From positions 54,321-118,320 of the forward strand of contig JAJDUL010000028.1 in assembly GCA_022826685.1 (NCBI GenBank): a stretch of 64,000 nucleotides of DNA, written 5' to 3'. Made by a program: the position numbers and the translations under genes. Source of the DNA: Gemmatimonadota bacterium (lineage in GTDB: Bacteria; Gemmatimonadota; Gemmatimonadetes; Palauibacterales; Palauibacteraceae). Of this stretch, positions 40,564-49,930 are shown piece by piece. Under the pieces are notes generated by a model, which had not been told where the DNA came from, did no database searches, and saw only the letters and a list, made by a program, of their open reading frames with translations. Each line of letters begins with the position of its first letter. Within the stretch, counting starts at the first letter, position 1.

Positions 40564-41589
40564 GTGCCCCCAGAATCCACAGCTACGTCCCAACCGCTCG
40601 ACGTGATCATCGTCGGGGCCGGCCCGTGCGGGCTCGCCGTAGCGGTGGCCGTGAAGGAGCGCGGGCTGAGTCACGCGATCCTCGACCGGGGGTGCATCAC
40701 CGAGTCGCTGACCCACTATCCCTCCTACATGACGTTCTTCTCCACGGCGGAGCGGCTGGAGATCGGGGACGTTCCGTTCACGATTCCCGAGCCGAAACCG
40801 ACGCGGCGCGATGCCCTCGCCTATTACCGGCATGTCGTCGCCCACCACGGGATTGGTGTCCGCCAGTACGAGGAGGTGACGGGCATCGAGCGGGAGAAGG
40901 ACGGTTTCACGGTCCGCACCCGCGCCCGGGACGGACGGGAGGACTGCCTCGCTTCCCGGGCCGTGGTCGTCGCCACCGGCGGCTTCGGGGAGCCGAACCG
41001 GCTCGGGTTCGAGGGGGAGGACCGGCACCGCCGCGTCATCCACTACTACAAGGAGCCCTTCCCCTTCTTCGACCAGGACGTGCTCGTCGTGGGAGGCGGA
41101 AACTCGGCGGTGGAAGCGGCGCTGGAGTTGTACCGCAACGGCGTACGCGTCCGCATGGTGCACTTCGCGGAGGTTCTGGACCGCGGCGTCAAACCGTGGG
41201 TGCGCCCCGACATCGAGAACCGGATCGAGAGCGGAGAGATTCCGATGCACTGGGGGTCCCGCGTCGCCCGGCTGGGTACGGGGAGCGCGACGATCGTCGA
41301 GGAATCCACGGGGGCGGAGACCGAGGTCCCAAACGATTGGGTGCTCGCGATGACAGGCTGGCGACCGGACGCGGCGCTGCTCACGGGTCTAGGCGTCGAG
41401 ACGGATCCGGACACGGGGATTCCTGCGCACGACCCGGAGACCATGGAGACGACGGTGCCGGGCGTCTACATCGCGGGCGTGATCGCCGCGGGCTTCAACG
41501 CCAACAAGATCTTCATCGAGAACGGCCGAGAGCACGGCGCCCTCATCGCTGCCCGCCTGGTCGCTCGCCTCGGAGCCGCCAGCCGCTGA
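40564..41589 (+). CDS. ypdA: YpdA-like FAD/NADPH disulfide reductase
   Basis: A 341-residue two-nucleotide-binding flavoprotein. FAD motif VIIVGAGPCGLAVAVA at residues 13-28, NADPH motif VLVVGGGNSAVEAALE near residue 170, and the YpdA-type blocks YMTFFSTAERLEIGD near residue 55 and ANKIFIENGREHG at the C-terminus. Characterised YpdA proteins reduce bacillithiol disulfide. GGGAGAAG lies shortly before the GTG start at 40564. No bacillithiol synthesis gene is in the window; a DinB-like gene at 18.9 kb is the only other possible thiol-related gene. Confidence 0.82.
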   Translation: MPPESTATSQPLDVIIVGAGPCGLAVAVAVKERGLSHAILDRGCITESLTHYPSYMTFFSTAERLEIGDVPFTIPEPKPTRRDALAYYRHVVAHHGIGVRQYEEVTGIEREKDGFTVRTRARDGREDCLASRAVVVATGGFGEPNRLGFEGEDRHRRVIHYYKEPFPFFDQDVLVVGGGNSAVEAALELYRNGVRVRMVHFAEVLDRGVKPWVRPDIENRIESGEIPMHWGSRVARLGTGSATIVEESTGAETEVPNDWVLAMTGWRPDAALLTGLGVETDPDTGIPAHDPETMETTVPGVYIAGVIAAGFNANKIFIENGREHGALIAARLVARLGAASR

Positions 41590-41602
41590 TCAGCGCCCGC
41601 GT

Positions 41603-43036
41603 TCAGCCTTCCGGCTTCAGGACGCTGATGATCGGCGCCACGGGCAGCGCGTCGAGGTCGACCCGTTGCCCATCCTTGATCACGGCGTGGATCGACCGGT
41701 AGTTGCGGGCCGCCTCAAGCGGATTCGCATCGAGGATGACGAGGTCCGCGATCATCCCCGGCTGTAGCGAGCCGATTTCTTCGTCCAGTTCGTAGGCGCG
41801 CGCGATGTGGCTCGTGGCGGAGCGAAGGATCTCCATCGGCTCCATCCCCAGTTCCTCGAGCGCGGCCAGCGCATTGAAGTGGCCCTCGCCCAGCTTCGTC
41901 CGCTGATCCACGGTGTCCGAAGCGATCGTGGCGGACTCCGCGAGCAGCACCGGATGTTTGATGCCCGCGTCCGTCGAGAGGAGCATCGAGACGCCGGCCT
42001 CGATCATCCGCGCCTGGTTTTCGCGGCCCACGGTCATGTAGGGCGTGAGCGTCCCGTCGGGGTTGTGTTCCTGGAGCGCCTCCAGGCGTCGCCGCGTGAT
42101 CGGGAGCACCGAGACGGCGATATCCCGCTCGACGAGCTTCCCCATCGTCTCCATCGGAATCGGAACGACGGGACCGGAGATGTCGCCGTGGGTGATGATG
42201 TCGACCCCGGCCTCGATCGCCATGTCGAGGCTTTCGACGGACGTCGTGTGCGTCTGGACGGTCATGCCCGCCCGGTGTCCTTCCTCGACGATCGCGCGCT
42301 GCACGCGCTCGGAGAACGAGATGAAGTACATCTCCACGTGGCTGCTCGACCCGTACTTGAGGAAGTCGACGCCCGTCCCGGTGTACTCGCGGATCGCGGC
42401 GCGAACGGAGTCCGGCGTCATCCACATGAGGTCGCGGCCCGTCCCCCGCTCCCACGCCTCGTTCGTCCGGTTCACGAAGGATTTGCTCACGTGGGCCGCC
42501 GCCGCGGCGCGGAAGTCCGCCGAAAGAGGCCCGTCGAAGCCGATGATGTTGCCGGCGAAGTAGATCCGGCTCCCGGGCGCCTCTCCCTCGTTGATCGTGT
42601 CGCGCGCCTTGGCCAGCGAGGCCAATGGTCCCCAGGTGTCGAAGACGGTCGTCTGCCCCGTCTTGAGCGCGAGTTGCGCGGCCTCCAGCACGATCTCGTG
42701 GTAACGGCCCTCGTACTTGATGAGGGTTTCGAGATCGAGGTTCAGGTAGAGGTGAACGTTCGCATCCATAAGCCCGGGAATGACGTACTTGCCCCGCGCG
42801 TCGATGACGGACGTTCCCGCGGGAACATCGACGGCGCCGGCCGGACCCACCGCGGTGATCCGCCCATCCGTCATCACGACGGCGCCGTCTTCGAGCGGCG
42901 CCTCGGCCAGCGGATCGATAACGGTCGCCCCCGTGACCGCGAGCGTCTGCCCCACGGCGGCCGAGGGGTCTGCGCCCTCCGCGAGCGCCAGGGCAAGTGC
43001 CAGCAGTGCCAGGAGCCTTGCGAGCTTTCGGATCAT
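41603..43036 (-). CDS. Exported amidohydrolase with Asn in the first metal motif
   Basis: A 477-residue amidohydrolase-superfamily protein with a signal peptide (hydrophobic run at residues 7-20). The first metal motif, normally HxH after PGLxD, reads GLMDANVHL with Asn93 in place of the first His. Other expected ligands remain: Lys in DFLKYGSSS, His in TVQTHTTS, His in IITHGDIS, and Asp in LLSTDAGI. It resembles imidazolonepropionase-like or prolidase-type secreted members. The Asn may indicate altered metal content. It faces the M24 peptidase gene across a divergent 163-nt gap. Confidence 0.84.
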   Translation of the reverse strand: MIRKLARLLALLALALALAEGADPSAAVGQTLAVTGATVIDPLAEAPLEDGAVVMTDGRITAVGPAGAVDVPAGTSVIDARGKYVIPGLMDANVHLYLNLDLETLIKYEGRYHEIVLEAAQLALKTGQTTVFDTWGPLASLAKARDTINEGEAPGSRIYFAGNIIGFDGPLSADFRAAAAAHVSKSFVNRTNEAWERGTGRDLMWMTPDSVRAAIREYTGTGVDFLKYGSSSHVEMYFISFSERVQRAIVEEGHRAGMTVQTHTTSVESLDMAIEAGVDIITHGDISGPVVPIPMETMGKLVERDIAVSVLPITRRRLEALQEHNPDGTLTPYMTVGRENQARMIEAGVSMLLSTDAGIKHPVLLAESATIASDTVDQRTKLGEGHFNALAALEELGMEPMEILRSATSHIARAYELDEEIGSLQPGMIADLVILDANPLEAARNYRSIHAVIKDGQRVDLDALPVAPIISVLKPEG

Positions 43037-43187
43037 CTGTCCCTCCCATACCTGCAGCGGACGGTCCTCAGGCGGTGCTGAAGACTACACGGGAGATCTT
43101 CACGGAAGAAGGGACTCGGGGGGACGCTTGAATGTCGGCGATTCGAGACCGAGGATGGGGCGATGGCCGACAGCGACATCGATTACC

Positions 43188-43203
43188 GGAGGTCATGAGA
43201 TGA
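43188..43203 (+). promoter_or_regulatory. Ribosome binding site and two-codon ORF at the M24 gene start
   Basis: GGAGG at 43188-43192 is followed by ATG AGA TGA (43195-43203), whose stop overlaps the true ATG at 43200. The ribosome binding site suits the real start (7-nt spacing) better than the mini-ORF (2 nt). The remaining divergent gap, 43037-43187, shows no clear promoter. Confidence 0.5.
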
Positions 43204-44579
43204 AGACAATCGCGAGCGTGGCGGCTATGGCGTTGACCCTGGGCGGGCTGCCCGGGCTCTCGGTGACGCCGCTGGAGGCACAGGCGCGAGACTACCGGCC
43301 GGAGCAGCCGTTCGGGACGCTTCGGGAGCAGGCGCGGACGCAGCAGGCGTGGCTGGCGGAGCGGCTCGAGACGAACCTGCCCATGCTGATGCGGAAGCAC
43401 GGCGTGGACATCTGGGTCATCGCCATGCGGGAGTACAACGAGGACCCCGTTTTTCCCGCCCTCGTCTCCCCCACGACCTTCGCGGCCCGCCGCCGGACCA
43501 TCTACATCTTCCACGACCGGGGGCCGGAGGCAGGCGTCGAGCGCCTGGCTCTGGGAGGCAGTTCGCAGGGAGGCGTGTACGAAGCCGTGCGCGCCACGGC
43601 GACGGCACCGGACGGACGGCAGGCGGAACTGTGGGGCGCGGACCAGTGGGACCTCTTCGCCGACATGGTCCGCGAGCGCGACCCGCGGCGGATTGCCGTC
43701 AACATCTCGCACGACCACAATTTCGCCGATGGACTCTCGGCGGGAGAGTGGGAGCAGATGGAGACGGCCCTGGGCCCGGACCTCGCGGGCCGCGTCGTCC
43801 GTGAACCGCTGCTGGCGATCGAGTACCTCGCCATGCGCGTGCCCTCGATGGCGCCCGTCTATCGCCGGATCCAGGCGGTGGTGCACGAGATCATCGGCAC
43901 GGCGTTCTCCGAGGTCGTCATCGTGCCCGGCCAGACGACGACCGCCGATGTCGTGTGGTGGATGCGCCAGCGCGTGCACGACCTGGGGCTCGACTCGTGG
44001 TTCCAGCCCTCCGTGTCGGTGCAGCGGCGCGGCGCGGACATGGGCGGCGTGACGGCGCCGGTGATCGAGCGCGGTGACGTGCTCCACTGCGACTTCGGAC
44101 TCGTCGCCCTCGGCCTCGCGACGGACACGCAGCACATGGCCTACGTCCTCCGCGAGGGCGAGACGGACGCCCCCGCCGGCCTCCAACAGGCGCTGGCGAA
44201 CTCGAACCGCCTCCAGGACATCCTCCTGGAAGAGACGAAGGTCGGCCGCACCGGAAACGAGATCCTCGCCTCCGTCCTCGAGAAGATGCGGGCGGAGGGG
44301 CTGAACGGAACGATGTACACACACCCGATCGGGGACCACGGCCACGGCGCGGGTCCGCTGATCGGCCTTTGGGACTACCAGACGGGTGTCCCCGGGCGCG
44401 GCGACCCGCCGGTCATCCCCGGCATGTGGTTCTCGACGGAACTCCAGGTCACGACGCCGGTGCCCGAATGGGACGGCCAGCCCGTGCGCATGGCGCAGGA
44501 GGAGGAAGCGGAGATCACGCTGGACGGCGAGATCCGCTGGATGCTCCGGCGGCAGACCGAACTGCACCTGGTCCGTTAG
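43200..44579 (+). CDS. M24-family metallopeptidase (Xaa-Pro peptidase-like), exported
   Basis: A 459-residue protein with a signal peptide (residues 1-27, ending PLEAQA) and a C-terminal M24 creatinase/aminopeptidase fold. Candidate metal ligands are the two Asp in HCDFGLVALGLATDTQHM, His in HPIGDHGHG, and Glu in STELQV and EEEAEITL. The first half is the N-terminal creatinase domain. It likely releases N-terminal residues before proline in the periplasm. Divergent from the amidohydrolase and convergent with the CoA-transferase gene. Confidence 0.87.
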   Translation: MKTIASVAAMALTLGGLPGLSVTPLEAQARDYRPEQPFGTLREQARTQQAWLAERLETNLPMLMRKHGVDIWVIAMREYNEDPVFPALVSPTTFAARRRTIYIFHDRGPEAGVERLALGGSSQGGVYEAVRATATAPDGRQAELWGADQWDLFADMVRERDPRRIAVNISHDHNFADGLSAGEWEQMETALGPDLAGRVVREPLLAIEYLAMRVPSMAPVYRRIQAVVHEIIGTAFSEVVIVPGQTTTADVVWWMRQRVHDLGLDSWFQPSVSVQRRGADMGGVTAPVIERGDVLHCDFGLVALGLATDTQHMAYVLREGETDAPAGLQQALANSNRLQDILLEETKVGRTGNEILASVLEKMRAEGLNGTMYTHPIGDHGHGAGPLIGLWDYQTGVPGRGDPPVIPGMWFSTELQVTTPVPEWDGQPVRMAQEEEAEITLDGEIRWMLRRQTELHLVR

Positions 44580-44642
44580 CGACGCTCGGGCGGGCGACCC
44601 GGACGTTCCCGCGGGAATGCCGGACTCGTGCTGTTTGTGTCT

Positions 44643-45866
44643 CTAGTCCGTGCCGATTACGGACTCTGCTGCGAGACTTGAGATCTCCGCGTCGGAGAGG
44701 TCGAGCACGTCGGTCAGGATCTGTCTCGTGTCGCGGCCCAGGGTCGGGGCCGGGTTCAGCGGGACGTCGGGAGCGTCGGAGGTGAGGAGCGGCGTGCGGA
44801 CGAACTGGAGCTCCCCGAGTCCGTCGTAGTCCACCGTGACACGCACCCCGCGCGCCTCGAGTTGGGGACACTCGAGCAGGTCGTCGGAGGTCTGCACCGG
44901 ACCGGCGGGGACGCCCACTTCCTGGAGACGCCGTACGGCCTCGTCGCGGGTCAGTTCGGCGAACACGGGCCGGACGACCTCGTCGAGGAGCGCCCTGTGC
45001 TCGGTGCGCAGGTCGGGGGAGGCCAGACGGGGGTCGTCCAGCAGGTCGGAACGTTCCAGCATGCGGCAGAAGCGGCGCCACATGATGTCATCGGGGATCG
45101 TGAAGGCCACGTATCCGTCGCTCACCGGCATCGGCCCGCGCGGGTAGAAACCAGGCGGATCGCCCCGCCTCGGCCGTGCTCCGGTGTTGGCCGCGAGTGA
45201 GACCATGCGCTCGTTCAGCGACAGCACGCCGTCGTACATGGCAGAGTCCACGAACTGCCCCTTCCCCGTCACTGTGCGCCGGTAGAGTGCCATTGAAACG
45301 CCGTGCGCCGCGGCCATCCCCGCGTACAGGTCCGGCATCCCGTAGATCGAAGGCGACGGCGGCTTGTCGGCGAAGCCGATCATGTGCATGACGCCGCCCA
45401 TCGCCTCCGCCACGACGTCGAACGACGGCCAGCCCCCGTACGGCCCCTCCCGCCCCGGCAGCCGCCCGAAGCCCGACACCGCCGCGTAGATCAGTCCCGG
45501 GTTCAGTTCCGAGAGCGCCTCGTAGCCTAGACCCATCCGGTCGACGGAACCCGGCCGCAGGTTCTCGACCACAACATCGGACTTCGCCACCAGGGACCGG
45601 TAGAGGTCGCACCCCTCATCGCTCTTGAGGTTGAGCGCGAGCGATCTCTTGTTCCGGTTGTAGGCCATGAACCCGACGCCCATGCGGACGCCGTTCCGCT
45701 CGACGAACGGAGGGATGGAGCGGCGCGGATCCCCCACGCCCGGACGCTCGATCTTGATGACTTCGGCCCCCGCGTCGGCGAGCAGCAGCGAGCAGTAGGG
45801 GGCGGACATGTATTGCTCGAGCGCGACCACGCGCACGCCCGCCAGCGGCCGACCGGAGTCGGTCAT
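44643..45866 (-). CDS. CaiB/BaiF-family CoA-transferase
   Basis: A 407-residue class III CoA-transferase. The N-terminal LAGVRVVALEQYMSAPYCSLLLADAGAEVIKIE, the FMAYNRNKRSLALNLKSDEG block with nearby conserved residues, and VENLRPGSVDRMGLGYE are characteristic. The catalytic Asp is expected in the PSIYGMPDLYAGMAAAHG region (near residue 175). It transfers CoA between carboxylic acids. No pathway partner lies beside it. Length typical. Confidence 0.92.
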   Translation of the reverse strand: MTDSGRPLAGVRVVALEQYMSAPYCSLLLADAGAEVIKIERPGVGDPRRSIPPFVERNGVRMGVGFMAYNRNKRSLALNLKSDEGCDLYRSLVAKSDVVVENLRPGSVDRMGLGYEALSELNPGLIYAAVSGFGRLPGREGPYGGWPSFDVVAEAMGGVMHMIGFADKPPSPSIYGMPDLYAGMAAAHGVSMALYRRTVTGKGQFVDSAMYDGVLSLNERMVSLAANTGARPRRGDPPGFYPRGPMPVSDGYVAFTIPDDIMWRRFCRMLERSDLLDDPRLASPDLRTEHRALLDEVVRPVFAELTRDEAVRRLQEVGVPAGPVQTSDDLLECPQLEARGVRVTVDYDGLGELQFVRTPLLTSDAPDVPLNPAPTLGRDTRQILTDVLDLSDAEISSLAAESVIGTD

Positions 45867-45923
45867 GGGTGGATCTCCCGGGTTCGAGGGGTCAAGTCTG
45901 GGTCCGGCGAGCGGCCCGAGGGG

Positions 45924-47972
45924 TCAGCTCGTCGCCGCCACGGTGCGATACTTGTCGAACCAGGCCACGATGTTCGCGATCTTGGCCATGAGCTGGCTCG
46001 GGCGGCGGCTCATGTCGTGCGAGGCACCCGGCAGCCGGATCACGGCCGTGTCGATCCCGCGCAGCTTCAGCGCGTGGAACATCTGGTACGACTCCGAGAG
46101 CGGCGTCCGCAGATCCTCCTCCCCCGTGATGATCATGGTGGGCGTCGTCACGTTCCCCACCAGGGAAATCGGGGAGAACTCCCAGTACGGATCCGGGTTC
46201 TCCCACGGGAGCCCCTCGTAGCGGCTGTGGTAGTAGCCGTACCAGTTGTCCGCGGTGAGCGTCTTGCTGATCCAGTTCACGACGGGTTTCTGGGACACCG
46301 CGGCGCGGAAGCGGTCCGTCTTGCCGACGATCCAGGCCGTCATGATGCCGCCGGCGCTCCCTCCGGTGACGAAGAGGTTGTCCTCGTCGATATACCCGCG
46401 ATCGATCACGGCATCGACCCCGGATATGAGATCGTCGTAGTCCTGCCCCGGATAGTTGTGATAGAGGAGGTCCGCAAACTCCTCGCCGTAGCTCGTGCTC
46501 CCGCGCGGGTTCGCGTAGAGAACGACGTAGCCGGCCGCGGCGAGAAGCTGCATCTCGGCCGAGAAGCGGTCGCCGTAGTTGGAGACGGGTCCGCCGTGAA
46601 TTTCGAGGATGAGGGGATAGCGCCGGTCCGGGTCGAAATCGGGCGGCTTCACGATCCACCCCTGGACCGGACGCCCGTCGAACGAGGAATCCCACCAGAT
46701 CTCCTCGACCTCGCCGAGCTGACGGTTCGCGAGCAGATCCTCGTTGAGCGACGTGATGCGGCGCACATCTCCGCCTCTCGAGCCTACGGCGACCTCGCCG
46801 GGCGATTCGGGACGCGTCTGGTTGAGCGCGAAGCTCCCGTCGTTGGCCACGCTGAAGGAGCCGCCGCCGTAGGGACGCCCGTAGGATGTGCCTCCCAGAT
46901 CCTCCGCCAGCACTTCGAGATCGCCGGCGAGCGTGGCGAAGCCGACCTTCGAGTTCCCCTCGTCGTCGTACTGGAAGTAGATCCCGCTCCCGTCGGAAGC
47001 CCACACCGGGTTGGACACGCTGCGGTCGAGATCGCCCGTGAGGACGCGCTGCCCGCTCCCATCCAGGTTCATCACCTGCAGCTGGCTCACCTGGTAGGTG
47101 CGCGTGCGGTCCTCGTAACCGACGAAGGCGATCTGCCGTCCGTCGGGAGAGACGGCCGGACTCCGGTCGGGCCCGGGGCGGTCCGTGAGGGGGCGCGCTT
47201 CCCCGGTCGCGACCGAGACGACGTAGAGTTCCGAGTTCCGGTAATCGTGGATCCAGTCCTCGTTCCGGTTCGACGAGAAGACGAGGTGCTGACCGTCGGG
47301 GGTCCAGGCGGCGGGGCTCTGGTGCTGGAAATCTCCCGACGTGACTTGCGTCGGCGTCCCGCCCTCGACCGGAACGATGAAGATGTGATCGAAGCCGAAG
47401 TCGAGATAGCCGACGCCGTCCTGCCGGTTCTTGAAGCGGTCCTCCATGATGGGAGGATCGGCCCACTCCGCCCCGGCGGGCGGCTTCGGCGGCGGGGCGA
47501 GGCTCGGCGGCGGGTAGGGAACGAGCTTGTTGAACGCGATGTAGCGCCCGTCCGGCGACCAGCGGAGCCCGCGGGGCGATTCAAGGAGCTGCGTGAGCGT
47601 CGCCTCCTCGCCCGTGTCCATCCAGCGCACGTGGATCTGGCCGTCGTCCGTGTACGCGATGCGGCTTCCGTCGGGCGACCACCGCGGGGACCCGCCCACG
47701 CCGACCCGCCGGTGATCCGATCCGTCGGCGTTCATGATCCACAGCTCGGACTTCTTCGTGTCCCGCATGATGTCCATCGACGTGCGGACGTAGACGACCT
47801 GACTGCCGTCGGGCGAGATCCGGGGATCCGCGGCGTATTCGAGTTCGAACACGTCCATCGGCTCGAACGGGCCCTGCGCGGCCAGCGAATCCACGGTCAG
47901 CGCGCCCGAAGCGGCGAACAGGGCCAGGACGAACTTCAGCAACCCCACGTTGAAACGACCTTCTTCACGCAT
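45924..47972 (-). CDS. S9-family prolyl oligopeptidase-like serine peptidase, exported (second copy)
   Basis: A 682-residue S9 peptidase. Signal peptide: MREEGRFNVG then a hydrophobic run ending SLAAQG near residue 33. TolB-like propeller repeats (SPDGSQVVYV, SPDGSRIAYT, SPDGRYIAF, SPDGRQIAFV) precede the hydrolase domain. Catalytic residues lie in TGGSAGGIMTAW (Ser), GEEDLRTPLSES (Asp) and PGASHDMSRRPSQ (His). The start is ATG 47972, preceded by GGGAG. It is a distant paralogue of the S9 protein at 32.3 kb, consistent with an organism that digests external peptides. Confidence 0.92.
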   Translation of the reverse strand: MREEGRFNVGLLKFVLALFAASGALTVDSLAAQGPFEPMDVFELEYAADPRISPDGSQVVYVRTSMDIMRDTKKSELWIMNADGSDHRRVGVGGSPRWSPDGSRIAYTDDGQIHVRWMDTGEEATLTQLLESPRGLRWSPDGRYIAFNKLVPYPPPSLAPPPKPPAGAEWADPPIMEDRFKNRQDGVGYLDFGFDHIFIVPVEGGTPTQVTSGDFQHQSPAAWTPDGQHLVFSSNRNEDWIHDYRNSELYVVSVATGEARPLTDRPGPDRSPAVSPDGRQIAFVGYEDRTRTYQVSQLQVMNLDGSGQRVLTGDLDRSVSNPVWASDGSGIYFQYDDEGNSKVGFATLAGDLEVLAEDLGGTSYGRPYGGGSFSVANDGSFALNQTRPESPGEVAVGSRGGDVRRITSLNEDLLANRQLGEVEEIWWDSSFDGRPVQGWIVKPPDFDPDRRYPLILEIHGGPVSNYGDRFSAEMQLLAAAGYVVLYANPRGSTSYGEEFADLLYHNYPGQDYDDLISGVDAVIDRGYIDEDNLFVTGGSAGGIMTAWIVGKTDRFRAAVSQKPVVNWISKTLTADNWYGYYHSRYEGLPWENPDPYWEFSPISLVGNVTTPTMIITGEEDLRTPLSESYQMFHALKLRGIDTAVIRLPGASHDMSRRPSQLMAKIANIVAWFDKYRTVAATS

Positions 47973-48011
47973 CTCTCGACTCCCGGGATCGGACGGTGAC
48001 AGGGCCCGAAA

Positions 48012-48040
48012 CATATCTCTCCGATTCGACCTGTGGGCAA
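48012..48040 (-). promoter_or_regulatory. Possible promoter of the second S9 gene
   Basis: On the minus strand TTGCCC (48040-48035) and GATATG (48017-48012) are spaced by 17 nt, a loose sigma-70-like pair about 40 nt before the S9 ATG. The divergent deacylase gene starts at 48110. Matches are partial (4 of 6 and 3 of 6). Confidence 0.25.
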
Positions 48041-48109
48041 CCGTTGCGTTATCGTTCGCCTTGTCGGGATCCGCCGCCAACGTTGCGCCAGTCTCCCGGG
48101 GTGATTGAC

Positions 48110-49849
48110 ATGATTTGGTTTACCGCACGATGCGCCGCCCTTGTGGCTGCGAGCGCCGTCCTCGCGTCGGGCGCTCTCCCGCTCCGGCTCTCCGGTCAGG
48201 ACTACGACATCCTCATCCGGAACGGGCGTGTGGTCGACGGCACGGGGAACCCGTGGTTCGCGGCGGACATCGCCATCGACGGCGACCGGATCGTCCGGAT
48301 CGGGAGGCTCGGCGACGCGACGGCGCGGCGGGTCCTGGACGCGGCGGGGATGTACGTGTCGCCGGGCTTCATCGACCTGCACTCGCACGCCGACCGGGCC
48401 ATGACATCCGGGAACCTGGAGGCGCGGCGGGCGAAGAGCCTGAACAGCCAAGGCCTCACGACGGTGATCGGCGGGCCCGACGGCCGCAACCAGGGATGGC
48501 CCATCAGCGCCGAGATCGCGGCGCTCCGGGAGATGGGACAAGCGCTGAACTTCGTCCCCATGGTCGGCCACAGCACGGTGCGGGCCGTGGTGATGGGCGA
48601 CGACTACGAGCGCCCGGCGACGGAGGAGGAGATCGCCCGCATGCAGGCGCTCGTGCGCGAGGGAATGGAGGCGGGCGCCTGGGGACTGGGAGCCGGCGTC
48701 GAGTACCGCCCCGCCCGCTTCAGCACGCCCGAGGAGATCTTCGCGCTGGCCAGGGCCGTGGCTCCCTACGATGGGTTTTACGTCGCGCACCAGCGGAGCG
48801 AGGCGGCGATGCCGCTGTGGGAGCTGCCGAGCGCTGTGAACGAATGGCCCGTCGATGGAAACCAGGGGCTGGCGGAGACCGTGAACGTCGCCCGCGAGAC
48901 GGGGATCCGCGTCGTGGCGAGCCACCACAAGGCGCGGGGCCGCTCCAGCTTCGGCCGTTCCGGGCAGGATACGCTGGTCGTGAACCGGGCGCGGGCGGAG
49001 GGGCTCGAGATCTACCTCGATGTCTACCCGTACGAGACGTTCGGCGGGGGCGCGCGACCCATGATCCCGCGCTGGAGTCTCGTCCACGATACGGTCGACA
49101 CCAGCGGCGGCAGAGACAGCCCGATCTACGGTAGCGAGGGGATCTTCAGGGACGCCCGGGCGCACCTCGAACGCCGCTGGGCGGACCCTGAACTCCGGGC
49201 TCTCGTCGCCCGCGACATCGAGTGGATCGTCGACCACAACGGGGGTCCGGACCGCGTGGTCGTGGTGGGGTATCCCGATTCGACGTACGTCGGCCGGACG
49301 CTGGAGGAGCTGGGTCGACGCATGGGCGTGACCTACCAGGAGGTCGTCGTGCACATGGCGCTGGAGGGATACCCCGACGTCCTCGGCGGGGCCTGGACGC
49401 GGGGCTACGGGATTCACGACGCGGACATCATAAATTACTACCGGCAGGACTACACGGCGACGGCCTCCGACGCAGCCGTGAGCGGCGTCAAGGGCGTGCC
49501 GCAGTTCGCCTCGCGGCCCGGGGCGCACCCCCGCCATTTCGGCGCCTTCACGCGCAAGATCGCCCGTTACGTGAAAGACCTGAAGGCGATCACGCTCCCC
49601 TTCGCGATCCGCTCGATGACGGGGCTGCCGGCACGGATCATCGGACTCGAGGACCGCGGCTTCCTGCGGGAAGGCTACAAGGCGGACCTCGTCGTGTTCG
49701 ACCTCGAGCGTCTCCGGGACCGGGCCACCGTGCTCGAGCCGGACCTCTTCAGCGAGGGCGTCGACTACGTGATGGTGAACGGCGTGTTCACGATCGACGA
49801 AGGCGAGTTCACCGATGCGCTCCCCGGGGAGGTCATCCTCCGGCCCTGA
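48110..49849 (+). CDS. N-acyl-D-amino-acid deacylase family amidohydrolase, exported
   Basis: A 579-residue amidohydrolase of the D-aminoacylase/dihydroorotase-like group. A signal peptide is present (residues 1-25). The metal motif is PGFIDLHSHADR near residue 85, with SHHKARG near residue 270 and a C-terminal GLEDRGFLREGYKADLVVFD block that closes the beta-sandwich. Compared with 480-residue D-aminoacylases it is longer, with extra sequence around residues 300-400. It would deacylate N-acyl-D-amino acids or related amides outside the cytoplasm. A GTG at 48101 is an alternative start in the same frame. Confidence 0.87.
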   Translation: MIWFTARCAALVAASAVLASGALPLRLSGQDYDILIRNGRVVDGTGNPWFAADIAIDGDRIVRIGRLGDATARRVLDAAGMYVSPGFIDLHSHADRAMTSGNLEARRAKSLNSQGLTTVIGGPDGRNQGWPISAEIAALREMGQALNFVPMVGHSTVRAVVMGDDYERPATEEEIARMQALVREGMEAGAWGLGAGVEYRPARFSTPEEIFALARAVAPYDGFYVAHQRSEAAMPLWELPSAVNEWPVDGNQGLAETVNVARETGIRVVASHHKARGRSSFGRSGQDTLVVNRARAEGLEIYLDVYPYETFGGGARPMIPRWSLVHDTVDTSGGRDSPIYGSEGIFRDARAHLERRWADPELRALVARDIEWIVDHNGGPDRVVVVGYPDSTYVGRTLEELGRRMGVTYQEVVVHMALEGYPDVLGGAWTRGYGIHDADIINYYRQDYTATASDAAVSGVKGVPQFASRPGAHPRHFGAFTRKIARYVKDLKAITLPFAIRSMTGLPARIIGLEDRGFLREGYKADLVVFDLERLRDRATVLEPDLFSEGVDYVMVNGVFTIDEGEFTDALPGEVILRP

Positions 49850-49850
49850 G

Positions 49851-49879
49851 CCCGCGGCCCGTGTCGCGTTCGCGGGTTT
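49851..49879 (+). terminator. Candidate terminator after the deacylase gene
   Basis: CCCGCG (49851-49856) pairs with CGCGGG (49871-49876) over a 14-nt loop and is followed by TTT (49877-49879). It begins two bases after the deacylase stop and lies ahead of the PQQ dehydrogenase gene. Confidence 0.4.
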
Positions 49880-49930
49880 CCGGGCTATTGTTTCCGCTCG
49901 ATTAGGCAACCGTCAGATCGGGAGAGCCTT

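Noticed and set aside
42809..44617. Identical 17-mer GGACGTTCCCGCGGGAA at 42809-42825 and 44601-44617, palindromic in its centre
   Set aside because: One copy is inside the amidohydrolase coding sequence and the other in a short gap. A palindromic, GC-rich word can recur by chance in 64 kb, and no third copy was noticed.
44606..44617. TTCCCGCGGGAA as a terminator after the M24 gene
   Set aside because: A perfect palindrome leaves only a short stem once a loop is allowed, and the T-rich stretch is more than ten bases away.
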